The notes under the pieces are model-generated. The model saw only the letters and a program-made list of their open reading frames with translations. It made no database searches and was not told where the DNA came from. This document shows, in pieces, positions 1-12,146 of a stretch of 64,000 nucleotides of DNA. Numbering within the stretch: the first letter of the stretch is position 1; the number at the start of each line of letters is the position of its first letter. This DNA comes from Poteriospumella lacustris (lineage: Eukaryota > Sar > Chrysophyceae > Chromulinales > Dinobryaceae): positions 1-64,000 of the forward strand of contig SMOI01000163.1 in the NCBI GenBank assembly GCA_008000375.1. Direction: 5' to 3'. The translations under genes were made by a program, and so were the position numbers.

Positions 1-2323
1 GATTTGAAGAGCAACATAACGCCATTGGGTATGAAGCGTCCCTCAACGGCGTCAAATGGTCGTCTTCAACCACCAAAGTCACCGTCGGGATTGTTTGATT
101 CGTTTGATTTCAGCAATTCCAATGTGTTTGGTGCGAATAGCAGTGGTGGCGGCCTACCTACCAACGTCCAACGCCAGAAAGTGAGGCCCATGACGGCGTT
201 GGCGCGTGTTTCCACCAATCAATTCAGTGCACAGGCTTCTCCTGATAAAAAGAAAGTTCCTCGCTCGAGAGACGCGGAAGACCTTGAACTCATGAACTTG
301 CCTGATGATGTGATTCACGGTGAAGAGAAGTATTTGGGGGAGAATTCGAACAACGATCGAAACGGTCAACATTCGCGGAACGGCCTGTCAGGGCCATTCC
401 TTGAAACGAAAGAGAAACCTTACGTTTCAATCGGAATGCCATCTGATCAATACGATATCATGGCACCGCCCACTAATGTTTCGGGATTGTCGAGCACTGG
501 TATGCAAGGACCCTTCGCATCAGATGGGACGAACTATGGTTCTGACCCGGCGCCGACCCCTTCGCATATGGATCATTTGATTCTTCTGGCCAATCAGATC
601 CTTGGTACTCTTCGCGATATCATTCTTGTTCGATATCGACGAGGAAGAAGTTTGTACGAAATTTACCAACACTTTGATCGCTCTGGTCGAGGATACTTCG
701 ACCTCCATGATTTTGTGCGGGCCACGGCAGATCTCAGAATCGAAACATCCGAGCGTGTTGCAAAGTTAGCCATTGAAATCATGGCAATTGATAGTAAGGT
801 CTTCGTGACTTTTGGTGAGTTTAAAGTGTACGCGCTTGATCCTGAGCACGGGTCGCTTATCGCTGAAGTTCAAAACCAGCTGGGCCAACTGTATGAGCGA
901 TACGGAAAAGGCTTCGAGAATTTTTTGTTGAATGAAATTCAGCGTGAGTCTCTCGTTGACGATGAAGGTGAAAGTGCCGAAATGCGCTCAGATATTGTAG
1001 CGCGAGATTCCTTTGCTCGTTTACTGAAGAAAATCGGTCTGCAGCTTCCAACGGCAGATTTGGCTCGTCTGCTGGATCGTTTTGACATCTATGGAAACGA
1101 CGAGTGCTATGTGGATCGTTTCCTTACCATGCTGATGCAATCTGATGCTTGGCGACAAGCGACTCGAAATCTTGAATATCAACTGCGAGCACAACAAGAA
1201 GCAAACTACGTACGGTCTCGAGGTGGTCTGTTAGAAGGATCCGATATTCCTCTGGCGAAAGAAGTTATTGACATGTGCGAATATCTTGGCATCGGCATGC
1301 TGAGCGAGGAGAACATGATTTGGATTGCCGTGGATGCCTTGCGAGCCCCATTGCCGGTCAACTGGACCGTTCAACGAGACCACGAAGGACGCAACTACTT
1401 TTACAACGTTTTAACCAACCAATCGCGATGGGAGCATCCACTTGATCCTCACTTTCGAAACCTGCGGGACAGATATCGACAAAGGTAATAAACGTGCACT
1501 CCTTTATTCTTTCGCCCTTTCATTCGTTTCTGACTCTGCCTTTTTCTTTCTTTTTCGGGTTGTTTTTAGTGGCGCTGAATATGTGGAGAACAGTCCGCAT
1601 AGACCCTACGTTGCCAGCGGCTCCGGAATTCATGCAATTCGTGATAAACGGTCAGCAGATAAAATTTCCCCTGCTGCCAATGATATCGCACAATGGAATA
1701 CGATGCCGTCAGCTGTGGAGCAACAGCCACCGTCGCCAATCGACAGGTACACGACGGATTCTGCGAATGTGCCTGGCAAGATGCTGAAGAGCGTCTCGGC
1801 TACTTCTGCCATTCAACTGGCTCACAGTCAGCATCCAGATCAGCTTTACCAAGAGGCTGAAAGGCAAACTGCTGCCGCAAACGATTCAGACAAGGCTGAT
1901 CGACCGGTCCCCATTGGTGTTGGCAAGTCGGGCGCTGCCTTGAATCCTACGTACACTTACACGGGCCCACAAACTTCCACCCCTGCGATTCCAAAGCCCG
2001 TCGCAGCTTCATCGTCCACCATGCGAGTCTCGTCATCTGGTAGTCGCCCCATCAGTGCTCCAATGTTGTATCGGCCGTGGCAAGAATCGGTGAAAGTCAA
2101 CCAAAGAGCTAAAGTGAGCAACTTCATGCAAGAGCGTGAAGCAATGGTCGAAGCAATCTATACTGCACCTTACGCTGGCAAAAAGTTTTTGGAAACTGGA
2201 GGGACAACAAATACCAAGCAGTCGAAAGCCGCCGCTAAAGCAGAGAAGGAAGATCGAATGTCCAAGTTGCAAGAAATGTTCCAAGAAGACATTGTAGAGA
2301 GATTGGGACAAGTTTTACGGTGA
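1..2323 (+). CDS. WW-domain, EF-hand-like protein (5' end outside window)
   Basis: Two exons are inferred: 1..1484 and 1570..2323. The intron 1485..1569 has a GTAATA donor and a pyrimidine-rich TTTTTAG acceptor, and joining keeps the frame. The frame is open to the left edge, so the true start may lie upstream; the first in-window ATG is at 31. The encoded part is about 745 residues. It has a Ser/Pro-rich N-terminus, then two helical EF-hand-like segments (about residues 195-290 and 335-395), then a clear WW domain near residues 451-486 (LPVNWTVQRDHEGRNYFYN followed by SRWEHP). WW domains bind Pro-rich ligands. This arrangement resembles ciliary or centrosomal WW proteins such as CEP164, but that is only an analogy. 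The C-terminal half after the intron is low complexity with a short charged end. No membrane segment is seen. Confidence 0.7.
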
Positions 2324-2751
2324 TAGTTGGTGCTATCAAATGGGGAAAATACTTGGTTGCCTTTCATGTACCATGTAAAGATGTTTGTTGAATAATGTGC
2401 CCCCTCTTTCGCTTGTTGTTCTCTACCACATTCCGTAGACGTGTTTGCGAATCCGACATTCCCGTTGAAAAAGGTCGATTTTCCGCGATTCCGCAACCCA
2501 GAACGCGCGGAAATGAATAAACCTTCCAGACTCTGGGAGAGATTCAAAGATTCAAGCGGCGTCGGGAACCCTCCTCTCTCAACTCTCACCGGCGCCAAAT
2601 TCAACGCACTTGCACTTCCTTCGCTGGGGGGCCATCGACCATTCCTTCCTGCAAGGCTCTTTTGCAAGTTGCACAATCAAAAAGGCAATCGGAAGTTGAA
2701 GATTGCTGAGATAAGAACTTTTCTGAATTTGCTTTCACGTTGACAATAATC
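2324..2751. other. Intergenic, WW gene to CPSase
   Basis: This 428-base spacer lies between two plus-strand genes. It must hold the 3' end of the WW gene and the promoter and 5' UTR of the CPSase gene. I see no convincing ORF, repeat or RNA gene. Confidence 0.5.
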
Positions 2752-5700
2752 ATGGCTACTGCAGACGAAGCAAACACGGGAAACTTGGTTCTTATTGACG
2801 GCGAGGTCATCGAGGGAATTTCCTTTGGTGCCAGGACAAGCATCGCCGGAGAGGTGGTGTTCAATACTGGCATGGTTGGATACCCAGAGGCATTGACTGA
2901 TCCGTCGTATAGCGGTCAGATATTGGTTCTCACTTCCCCGATGATTGGAAACTACGGAGTTCCATCCGACGATGTGGACGAATTCGGATTGTCGAAGCAT
3001 TTTGAAGGGACAAAGATATATATCTCTGGTCTTATTGTGACTGATTACTCTTTGGAGTATTCTCACTGGAACGCTGCGAAGTCGCTCAGTCAGTGGCTGA
3101 ATGAGCAGAATATTCCCGCGTTGTACGGTATCGATACGCGCAAATTGACGAAGAAAATCAGAGAGAAGGGGGCTATTTTGGGGAAAATTCAATTTGGGGA
3201 TGAAGACATCCCATTTACGGACCCCAACCTTACGCATCTTGTGCGTGAAGTGTCGACCAAGACTGTGCGAGTTATTGCTGAAGGCCAGTCGCCTCGCATC
3301 ATCGCATTTGACTGTGGCATGAAGTTGAACATTGTGCGATACTTTGTTCACGAGTTGAAAGTGTGCATAATCATTGTCCCGTACGACTATGATCTCGAAA
3401 AGAATCCTGAAAACATCGCCTACGATGGCATTTTTGTCAGCAATGGACCTGGCGATCCGACGTTGTGCCAAGAGACCATTTCATCGATGAAGTGGGCAAT
3501 TAATCTGGAATCCCCAAAGCCTATCTTCGGAATTTGTTTGGGAAATCAGATCCTTGCTCTGGCCTGCGGCGCCAAGACGTACAAAATGAAGTACGGAAAC
3601 CGCGGCATGAACCAGCCTTGCATCGATTTGCGGACAACGCGCTGCTACATCACCTCACAGAATCATGGTTTTGCTGTCGACAACGACTCCTTGCCGGCCG
3701 ATTGGAAGCCTCTTTTCCTGAATGCAAATGACATGTCCAATGAAGGTATTATTCACTCATCGAAGCCCTTTTTCTCCGCGCAGTTCCATCCAGAGGCGAA
3801 TGGTGGTCCCTTTGACACGACCTTTCTCTTCAAGGATTTTGTGGAGATGATTAAAGGCAATGTTGCTGAGCGAGTTCTTGTGTCTCCCTCGTTGTACGAA
3901 AGAAAAGTCTTGCGCAAAGTTCTACTCATTGGTAGTGGTGGATTGTCCATTGGCCAGGCTGGAGAATTCGACTACTCTGGTTCGCAAGCAATCAAGGCTC
4001 TGAAGGAGGAGGGACTTGAGGTTATTCTCATTAACCCCAACATCGCCACAGTTCAAACAAGTAAGAACATGGGCCGAGCGTCAGCTGATAAAGTTTATTT
4101 TCTCCCGATTCAGCCTCATGTGGTCGAAGAAATCATTGAAAAGGAACTCCCCGACGGTGTTCTTGTCAGCATGGGCGGTCAGACAGCCTTGAATGTTGGT
4201 ATTGAGCTGTGGAAGCGAGGCGTATTTGAGAAGTACGGTTGTCGCGTGCTGGGAACCCCCATCGAAACCATTATTGCCACAGAAGACCGAGAGATTTTCT
4301 CCAGAAAGCTTCAGGAAATCGACGAGAAACTCGCGGTTTCCTACTCTGCCAACAACATTGAGGAAGCGGTTCACGTCGCACAGAAAATTGGATATCCTGT
4401 CCTAGTCCGAGCTGCATTTGCTTTGGGAGGTCTCGGATCAGGATTTGCTGACAACGAAAGCCAATTGCGGGAATTGGCTCAAAAGGCATTCGCTGTGTCT
4501 GACCAAATCTTGATCGACCAAGACCTCCGAGGTTGGAAAGAGATTGAATACGAAGTCGTCCGCGACAGCCGTGACAACTGCATCACCGTTTGCAACATGG
4601 AAAACTTTGATCCCCTGGGTGTTCACACCGGCGATTCTATTGTCGTGGCGCCATCACAAACACTGTCCAACAGTGAGTACTTCAAGCTGAGAGCGGTGTC
4701 GATCAAGGTCATTCGAAGTCTCGGCATTGTCGGCGAGTGCAACATCCAATATGCTCTGAATCCGCACAGCGAAGAGTATTGCATCGTGGAAGTCAATGCA
4801 CGGTTGTCCAGATCGTCAGCACTTGCCTCTAAGGCTACTGGGTATCCTCTTGCTTACGTGGCCACCAAGCTGTGCCTTGGTCGTGACCTTGTTAGCATTC
4901 GTAACAGTGTTACGAAGACAACAACTGCATGCTTCGAGCCTTCTCTCGATTATTGCATCGTCAAGGTTCCGCGATGGGATCTTGCGAAGTTCAATAAGGT
5001 ATCGACCAAACTTGGTAGCAGCATGAGTTCGGTGGGCGAGGTCATGGCCATCGGAAAGACGTTTGAAGAGGCCATTCAGAAGGCGATGCGCATGGTGAGT
5101 GGTGGTGCACTGGACGGTTTGGAAGGTAATCTCCCCAAAGGTGAAGACTTGGACGACATGCTCAGCGTACCCACCGACAAACGATTGCAAGCGGTGCAGT
5201 ACGCGTTGCAATCGGGCTACACCGTGGATCGCATTCACGAGTTGAGTAAAATCGACCGTTGGTTCTTGTCGCGCTTGAAAATCGTCTCCGATTTGAAGGC
5301 GAAGTGTGAACAAGTTGGTTCGTTGGTCAATCTCAAGACTCCTCTGCTCAAGACAATGAAGAGAGCTGGTTTCAGTGACCGTCAAATCGCCAGATACACA
5401 AGAAGCTCTGAAGGAGACATTCGACAATTCCGTTTGAAAGCGGGGATTGTTCCTTTTGCAAAGCAAATCGACACCCTCGCAGCTGAGTATCCCGCTCAAA
5501 CCAACTACTTGTACATGACATACAACGGCTCGGAAAGTGACGTCGCATACGTGGAAAGCGATCAAGCCCATCAACACTCAGCCTTGAGTGCCAGAACATT
5601 GCGCAGTATGCACGACAGAGACGTTTCTCTCTCGCAAAACCCTGGACCAGTAATGGTACTGGGATGCGGAGCCTACAGCATTGGTTCGTCTGTCGAGTTT

Positions 5701-7431
5701 GATTGGTGCGCCGTGAGTGCTGTACGCCAATTGAGAGCGATGGGGGACAAAGCCATTGTTGTCAACTACAACCCTGAAACAGTCAGTACTGACTACGACG
5801 AATCAGACAAGCTCTACTTCGAAGAGCTCACTCTGGAACGTGTCCTGGACATTTACGAGTCCGAGAAGAGTGTTGGTGTAGTTGTTTCGGTCGGTGGTCA
5901 AATCCCCAACAATTTGGCGCTTCCTCTGTCAGAAAACGGCGTTCGAATCCTGGGAACGTCAGCGAACAGCATTGATCTCGCGGAAGACCGTCATAAGTTC
6001 AGTCAGCTGCTCGATCGTATCAAGGTAATGTCCCTTCACGCCCTGCACTGTTTCGTTGTTGTCATTCATCGTCGTTCTGCATGACACAGATCGATCAACC
6101 GCGGTGGAAAGAGTTGACCACATGGGACGATGCTGAGGCTTTCGCTTCAGAAGTGGGTTACCCGGTCCTTGTTCGTCCGTCATTTGTCTTATCCGGTGCG
6201 GCAATGTCAGTCGCTTCCACACCGCAGGAGCTGCGCAACTGCTTGCAGAATGCGGAAGATGTTTCACCGGACAAGCCCGTCGTCATTTCGAAGTTCATCT
6301 TGAACGCAAAGGAAATCGAGTTTGATGCCGTTGCGAAGGACGGACAGATTCTGAATTATGCGATTTCGGAACATGTTGAAAACGCTGGAGTACATTCCGG
6401 AGATGCGACACTTTTGTTGCCCGCACAGAAACTCTACGTCCAAACAGTGCGTACCGTGAAGCAGATCGCATCACAAATTGCGCAGGCACTGCGCATCTCG
6501 GGCCCCTTCAACATTCAACTTCTTGCCAAAGGCAACGCAGTCAAGGTTATTGAGTGTAACTTGCGAGCATCGCGCACGTTCCCCTTCATCTCGAAGACAT
6601 TCGACGTAAACTTCATCACACTGGCCACCAAGGTCATGATGGGCCATCCGTGCAAGCCCTTCAACATTTCTCTTTATGGTACGAATCATCATTCCTTTCC
6701 AAGAAGCTGCCGTCTCATTGATTTTGTCCATCTACAGATTACGATTATGTCGCTGTGAAGGCGCCGATGTTCTCGTTCACCCGCTTACGCGGCGCCGATC
6801 CTACGTTGGGCGTGGAGATGAGCAGTACCGGTGAGGTGGCTTGCTTCGGACGAGATGTTCACGAGGCTTTCCTCCAAGCTCTACTTGCATCGAATTTCAA
6901 GCTCCCCCAGTTGAATGCAGGGAAGTATATTCTAGTTTCGATTGCGCAAGAAAGGTGAGTCATTGTCATCGGGGCCATGCTACCAGGGTTCCACTTGAAG
7001 TAACGACGCTATGAACGTTGAATTATAGAATGCGTAGCGAGTTTATGGAGGCGATGGATATGCTCCGTCAACTTGGTTTCCAACTTGTCGCAACTCCGGG
7101 CACTACCGAATACTACCGCAATCGAGGGTTTTCTGAGATTATTTCGTTGGAGAAGCCTGGTGAGGCAAACGAAGACGCCAACACGAACACTGTGCTCAAT
7201 TGGATCCATTCGAAGAAGATCGATCTGGTTATTAACATTCCCGAGGGAACCACTCGCCATGATGAGGTAACTGCGGGTTATTTGATGCGGCGCGCGGCTG
7301 TAGATTTCGGCGTTTCACTTCTGACGAATATCAAGTGCGCAATTCTATTTGCCGAGGCGATGCATATGCGTCGCGATTTAGAATGCAGAAGTGCTGAGGA
7401 TTACTTGGCAACTGCATCTGTAGGCTGGTAA
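2752..7431 (+). CDS. Glutamine-dependent carbamoyl-phosphate synthase, single-chain
   Basis: Four exons: 2752..6024, 6090..6678, 6738..6954 and 7029..7431, all with GT-AG introns of 59-74 nt, giving 1493 residues. It makes carbamoyl phosphate from glutamine (or ammonia), bicarbonate and 2 ATP for arginine or pyrimidine synthesis. Residues 1-370 are the small-chain/GATase part with nucleophile C262 in FGICLGNQ and the H346/E348 pair in QFHPEANGG, so glutamine use is expected (animal CPS1 lacks this Cys). Two ATP-grasp synthetase halves follow, the first starting [20 protein letters not shown]. The last exon is an MGS-like regulatory domain ([16 protein letters not shown]). There is no fused dihydroorotase or aspartate transcarbamylase, so it is not a CAD protein. 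Its layout matches CPS III and urea-cycle type enzymes. Translation starts almost directly at the GATase domain, so I see no clear organelle presequence. The ATG at 2752 is preferred over an upstream TTG. Confidence 0.93.
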
Positions 7432-7809
7432 AGATAAACTACATAAACAGTTTATTATAAGTAGAAGTCAGAACACCGCGGACGGAACTGACTGAGCGGG
7501 AACAAAACCCAAACCGAAACTGGAACAGCCAGGGGATTTGCGAAACGTTTGGGCGTTTCATATTCTGGACACTGAAATGCATGTACATAAAGGTGACTTT
7601 GGCAGCTGTAGTTGGTGATCAGTTGGAAGTGGTTCGCGCACAAAGGCCGCTGTTTATACGGTGCGGGCCTTGTAAACAGAGAGCGTTTGAACAGCAAAAG
7701 ACCACAAACCGGAGAAAAGATTGACAGTTTTGATCCGCAGGAGGTTTACAGTTCATTTCGGAAATAAACTAGGAATCTTGTCAGTCCATCGTCTTTTCAT
7801 TCAAGAAAG
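7432..7809. other. Intergenic, CPSase to membrane-protein gene
   Basis: This 378-base spacer lies between two plus-strand genes. It contains the CPSase 3' UTR and the upstream region of the next gene. No supported feature was found. Confidence 0.5.
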
Positions 7810-10672
7810 ATGATAGGAGGACTCGCCCTGGCGTTTTTTCTTGTTTTTCTGACTCGCATTTTTGGCGAAGTCACCGTTCTGAAAGCCACCCAGTATATCT
7901 ATGATAAGTCTCCGAAGTTGAGAATCCGTGGATCGGGCTTCGACGCGAACGATCATGATATCCTGCTTGACATCGGTAGCGCAGGTCAGCCATCCCTTGT
8001 CGTCGAGAAGGACTTTATGATTTCCAAGGACAGCGATGGTGATGGTTTGATCCTGAAGCTTTTGGGAAACAGAAGGTTAGCGATTTCTTCTGCTTATTTT
8101 CTTTTCTTTTCCGATGTTAATCTCGCTTTAATTTTTCAGATGGGTCGATTTGTCCGAGCGCACTCCTCCTGTGGCTATGGTTTTGAATGGAGTCAGATTT
8201 TCGTCGGATCCTAAGAAGAATCTTCTGCCTGAGCCAGTTATTGTTGCTCAGGTTTTGAACACCCCCAGCGTGAAGGAGGGTACCAACGTTCTGTTTAAGT
8301 CTGCTTCCAACGAGCTCAGAATCAATGGTACTGGCTTCATCGGCTCCAAAGAGGTCGATTTCTACTTCAAGCCTCCCCTCACGAAGGAGGTTGCCTACGA
8401 AGACGTCACTCCTTATCCCCTTCGCAACGACCAAATCGTTTTGCGCCTTCGTCACGGTTACAACTGGAGAGAGGATTCTGGTCCTCTTTATGTCATTGGT
8501 GTTGACACTGGTGGAGGACCAGTCAAGTTGAATGGCGATGAGGGTGTCCAAGTCGCCGACGTTCAGGAGAACTTGGATTTACACACTATCAAGGTCGACA
8601 GCTCTGCATCTTCCCAATTGGTTTATGCCGATGAGCCCAATTTGATTATCAACGGCGATGGTTTCAACGCTGTCGGTAATACTCTTCGTTTCTCGAACGG
8701 TCTGTTGGGTCAGAACATCAACTACACCACCACTTCCACCAACGAGAACTCTATTTCCCTGCGATTGGTTCCTGGTTCTTTCTGGAGAAAGAACTTCGAA
8801 AACCTTCCTGGACCTCTTACTCTTCTTGCTGTGAACGCTGGACAGGGCTTTGTTGCTGTGGGTCCTACAAATTCTGGAAAGGGCCGCGACGTTGCCACTG
8901 TTTTTGAGCGTCCCGCCGTCTTCTCTGCCAACAAGAAATTGTTCCGCACTCACTCTCACGAGTTGCACATTTCTGGAACCGGTTTCCCCGTCCCACCTAG
9001 TCAGTACAAGCCTCTTTTGAAGTTCGATCCTCCTTTGAAGGAGGGTGTCGACTACACAGTGAAGGTTTTGGAGAGAGACGACTTGGAGGTGACCCTTCTT
9101 GACGGTCGTGCTTGGCGCCCTGATGCTGGACCTTTGGTTGTCACTCACATCAATACTCGTGGTGATGAAGCCGGATGGGTCAAGCTTCCTGGAGGCGGTG
9201 TTCATGTTGCCGAAGTTCAGGAGGATATGGATGCTGACAAGACCGGTGGTATTGAGATCATTCCTATGGGTGTCAAGGTGTACCAATCCGCTCTGTCGCA
9301 GAGCATTTTGATCACCGGCACTGGCTTCAAGGAGGGCATGTCCTTCGTCTTCGATCCCAGCATCAAGGAAGGTGTTGAGTACGACTTGGACATTCAGAGC
9401 AAGAACAAGGCACTTCTGAAGCTGAAGAGTGGCAAGAAGTGGAGAGCCGACGCTGGTTTCATTGTTGCGAAGAGCGTCAAGATCGACAACAAGAACTACC
9501 CCTTGGCTGGCACTGAGGGTATTCGTGTTGCTGTGGTGCTTGCTGATCCTGTTATCACCAGCTCCACTGATACTTACCACGAAAGCCAATCGAAGTTGGT
9601 CGTTATTTCCGGCTCCGGATTCACCAACGCTGCTGATACCAAGATTTCTCTTCGCCCCACCTCCAACGGTGCATTCAAGTTGTTGGGTGTTTTGGAGGAT
9701 GCCATCCGATTGCAGTTGAAGCCTGACCAGGACTGGCTGCCTTCATTCATGTCTTTGAATGGTGCCGATGAGAGCAAGAAGTTGTTGTTGCAGGTCACCA
9801 GCATCGACACCGGTGCTGGCGAGATTGTCTACGACGAGCCCATCACTGTGGGTTACATCGTCAAGGACCGAGAAGGTGTTGTTTGCGACGACTCTTGCGA
9901 ATTCGCCTTCGATGGTGTTTGCGACGACGGAAGTGAGCCTAACGACGAGTACTACTACCAGAACTACAACTACCAGGACGATGATTTGGGAGGATTCTAC
10001 GGCGAGCCTGAAGATGTTGACGGTGATGGTGTCATGTACGGAGTTGCTTACGATGACTACTACATGCCCAACGAAGATTACCAGGTCTCTCCCTGCGTTG
10101 AGGGCACTGACTGCACGGACTGCGGTGGTGTCGATGCCGTCATTGACTATTCCAAGCCTCTTGACACTGCTGAGGGTGGTGGAGACTACGTCACGTGTAC
10201 GAACACTTGCATCTACCCTCGCGATGGTGTGTGTGACGATCCTCGTGGTACTAAGTACTGCGAACTTGGTACCGATTGCCAAGATTGCGGCCCGGTTGGT
10301 GCAGATAACTTCACTCGTGCCGACGACGATGGTTGGTGGGACGATGATGATGACTACTGGAGCTTCAATGACGGTAACTTCATTGACCAGACCAAGGGCT
10401 TGGAGTTCAACCGCCACAAGGTCAAGGTCTACAACCGACCCGAGACTGCTGGTCCTGCAGCTATGTTCTTGGTGGTTCTTGAAGGAATGGTCTACACTGT
10501 TGGTGCTATCTTTGCCGCAGCTGCTTTGTACTTGTTGAACAGATGGTACAAGGGCCAATCTGTGCCTTTCATGAACGTGTTCAACCCCGACTTGAACCAA
10601 CAAACCAATCGTGATTTCGAGATGCGTCCTCACCAGAAGATGCCCATCACTCCTGATGAGTTCCGCACTTAA
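7810..10672 (+). CDS. Type I membrane protein with repeated beta-sandwich-like ectodomains and Cys-rich stalk
   Basis: Exons 7810..8075 and 8140..10672 (intron GTTAGC...TTTTTCAG, 64 nt) give 932 residues. An N-terminal signal peptide (about residues 1-20, MIGGLALAFFLVFLTRIFGE) is followed by roughly six degenerate repeats of about 95 residues. Each has a conserved start of the type LRINGTGF or LIINGDGF, a central KPPLxEGVDY-like strand and W-R-x-D-x-G-P-L near the end. These resemble IPT/TIG-type immunoglobulin-like folds. Residues of about 670-810 hold two Cys modules, each with CxxxC, DGVCDD and later GTDCxDCG, separated by an acidic Tyr/Asp-rich insert. One transmembrane helix lies near residues 862-889, followed by a tail of about 43 residues. 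A surface adhesion or receptor role is inferred from architecture only; I do not recognise the family. Codons are smoothly biased, suggesting strong expression. Confidence 0.75.
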
Positions 10673-11087
10673 TCTCGGTGGAATTTTGTCATCACCATTA
10701 TAGCGCTGTTTCCCATCTCTTTAGAAAAAATAAAAATAAAAATTGACCATGCCATTGCACTTCATGCGCACGCTTCTACATCTGCAAACAAAATAATAGG
10801 AACCACTTGGGAGGCAAGAGATTAACAACAATACGAAGCTCATATGCGCTCCATCAGTAAATCTGGCAAATCAACGAAGATCCACTTGGTGCTTCACCCT
10901 ATTCGTCAGCTTGTCGACACCGTCACACATGACAATCCCCATCCATCATTGTTGGCTGCTGGTCCACAGAGTCGTCTGCGGGTTGGGTGATAAATGGAGT
11001 CGAACACGTGCGGCTGCGTGCGTTGACTCATCAATGTCACACGGGTTTCAGTAACGTTTTGTGACGATTGCATGGCCAAAATAAGAG

Positions 11088-11161
11088 CGTGCCAACCTAT
11101 CCGCACGCCCGAATTTTGGCGAAAGGAGTGTGGAGGCGACGTGCCAACCTATCCGCACGCC
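11088..11161. repeat. Short direct repeat pair, 22 bp units
   Basis: The motif GTGCCAACCTATCCGCACGC, with one matching base on each side, occurs at 11088-11109 and again at 11140-11161, separated by 30 bases. It may be a relic of a local duplication or of mobile-element target sites. No flanking element was recognised. Confidence 0.8.
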
Positions 11162-11948
11162 AGAACCCGGTGACGCACGCCTGCAGCCCAGTTTGCCTTT
11201 ACTCTCGATGAAACCGCGACCTACAGATCGTAAAGAGCGAAATATAAGCGAAATATGGGATAGTCTCGGCCAGGGTTAGCTCATTTCGCTACCTATATCT
11301 GTGAGATACATAATCCACTGATGACTCGAACTCTTGGCCCGCCCCGCCCGCCTGTCTTGCTGTCTTTACCAACCCAGTTTACTTTTTATGCTGTCAGCTG
11401 GCTTGATAACAAGGCCTCGCAATGAGAAATGCCATCACTCAAATCATGAGAGGGAATAAATGGTGCAAGATGACTGAGGAGCAGGCAGCAGAGCTGGCGG
11501 AGGGGGTAGCGCAGCAGCTCGTGCAGGAGTCGTGTCGTCATGTACTCCAGTGCTCCAACGATCAATGCGGTAGATCGCGAGTTGTCAGAAACAACGAACG
11601 CCGAGGAGAACGCGGGTGGAGGTGAAGACCGTGCAAACTACTTGGATAACGACAAGGGCACAACAACGGCACACACGAAGGCTTATTCATCAGTTCAACG
11701 GAATGGCGATCGTGCAGTAAAGACTGCACTGCGTAAACGGAAAGTGTGCAACACAAGACATACGTTGGTGTGTTTGATACTCGATGGCTTTTGGGTGGGA
11801 GTTGCTGTATCTGACTGCAGAAAGAATAGAAGTACTTACACATTCGTTATTCGATTGTCCTTTGGTTTACGGTTTTAGGTCTGTTGTTTCCCAGGTGGTG
11901 GTAAATCCACAAAGGTGGAAATCGATCAACAAAGATCTACGGTTTGAT

Positions 11949-12146
11949 TCAAATCGACTTACAAGAACAGATACGATAATCCGACTGCATACGACTACTG
12001 CGGTTCAGTTTGCTAAGCACTGGAAAATTCCCCTTGTTCTCAGAACGGTTACTTATTGCTAAGGTGAACTCAACTGCCCATCGCAGTTCGCCATTCAAAT
12101 AGTAGTCACATCTCCCTTTTACGCCAGGCAGCTTAGCGGCTCTCAA
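11949..12146 (-). pseudogene. Possible crinkler-type effector-domain remnant
   Basis: A 65-codon open stretch on the minus strand contains the phrase GRCDYYLNGELRWAVEF. This resembles, from memory, a segment in crinkler (CRN)-like C-terminal domains where a G-x-(I/C)-D-x-Y-x-N-x-E-L-x-W-x-(I/V)-E pattern precedes the nuclease-like core. The frame closes on both sides and no flanking exon could be joined with good splice sites, so I regard it as a decayed fragment. It could also be a chance ORF. Confidence 0.25.

Noticed and set aside
11784-12062. Plus ORF with THSLFDCPLVYGF as a possible LINE zinc-finger end
   Set aside because: Only one short phrase resembles such elements. No reverse transcriptase or endonuclease sequence lies nearby.
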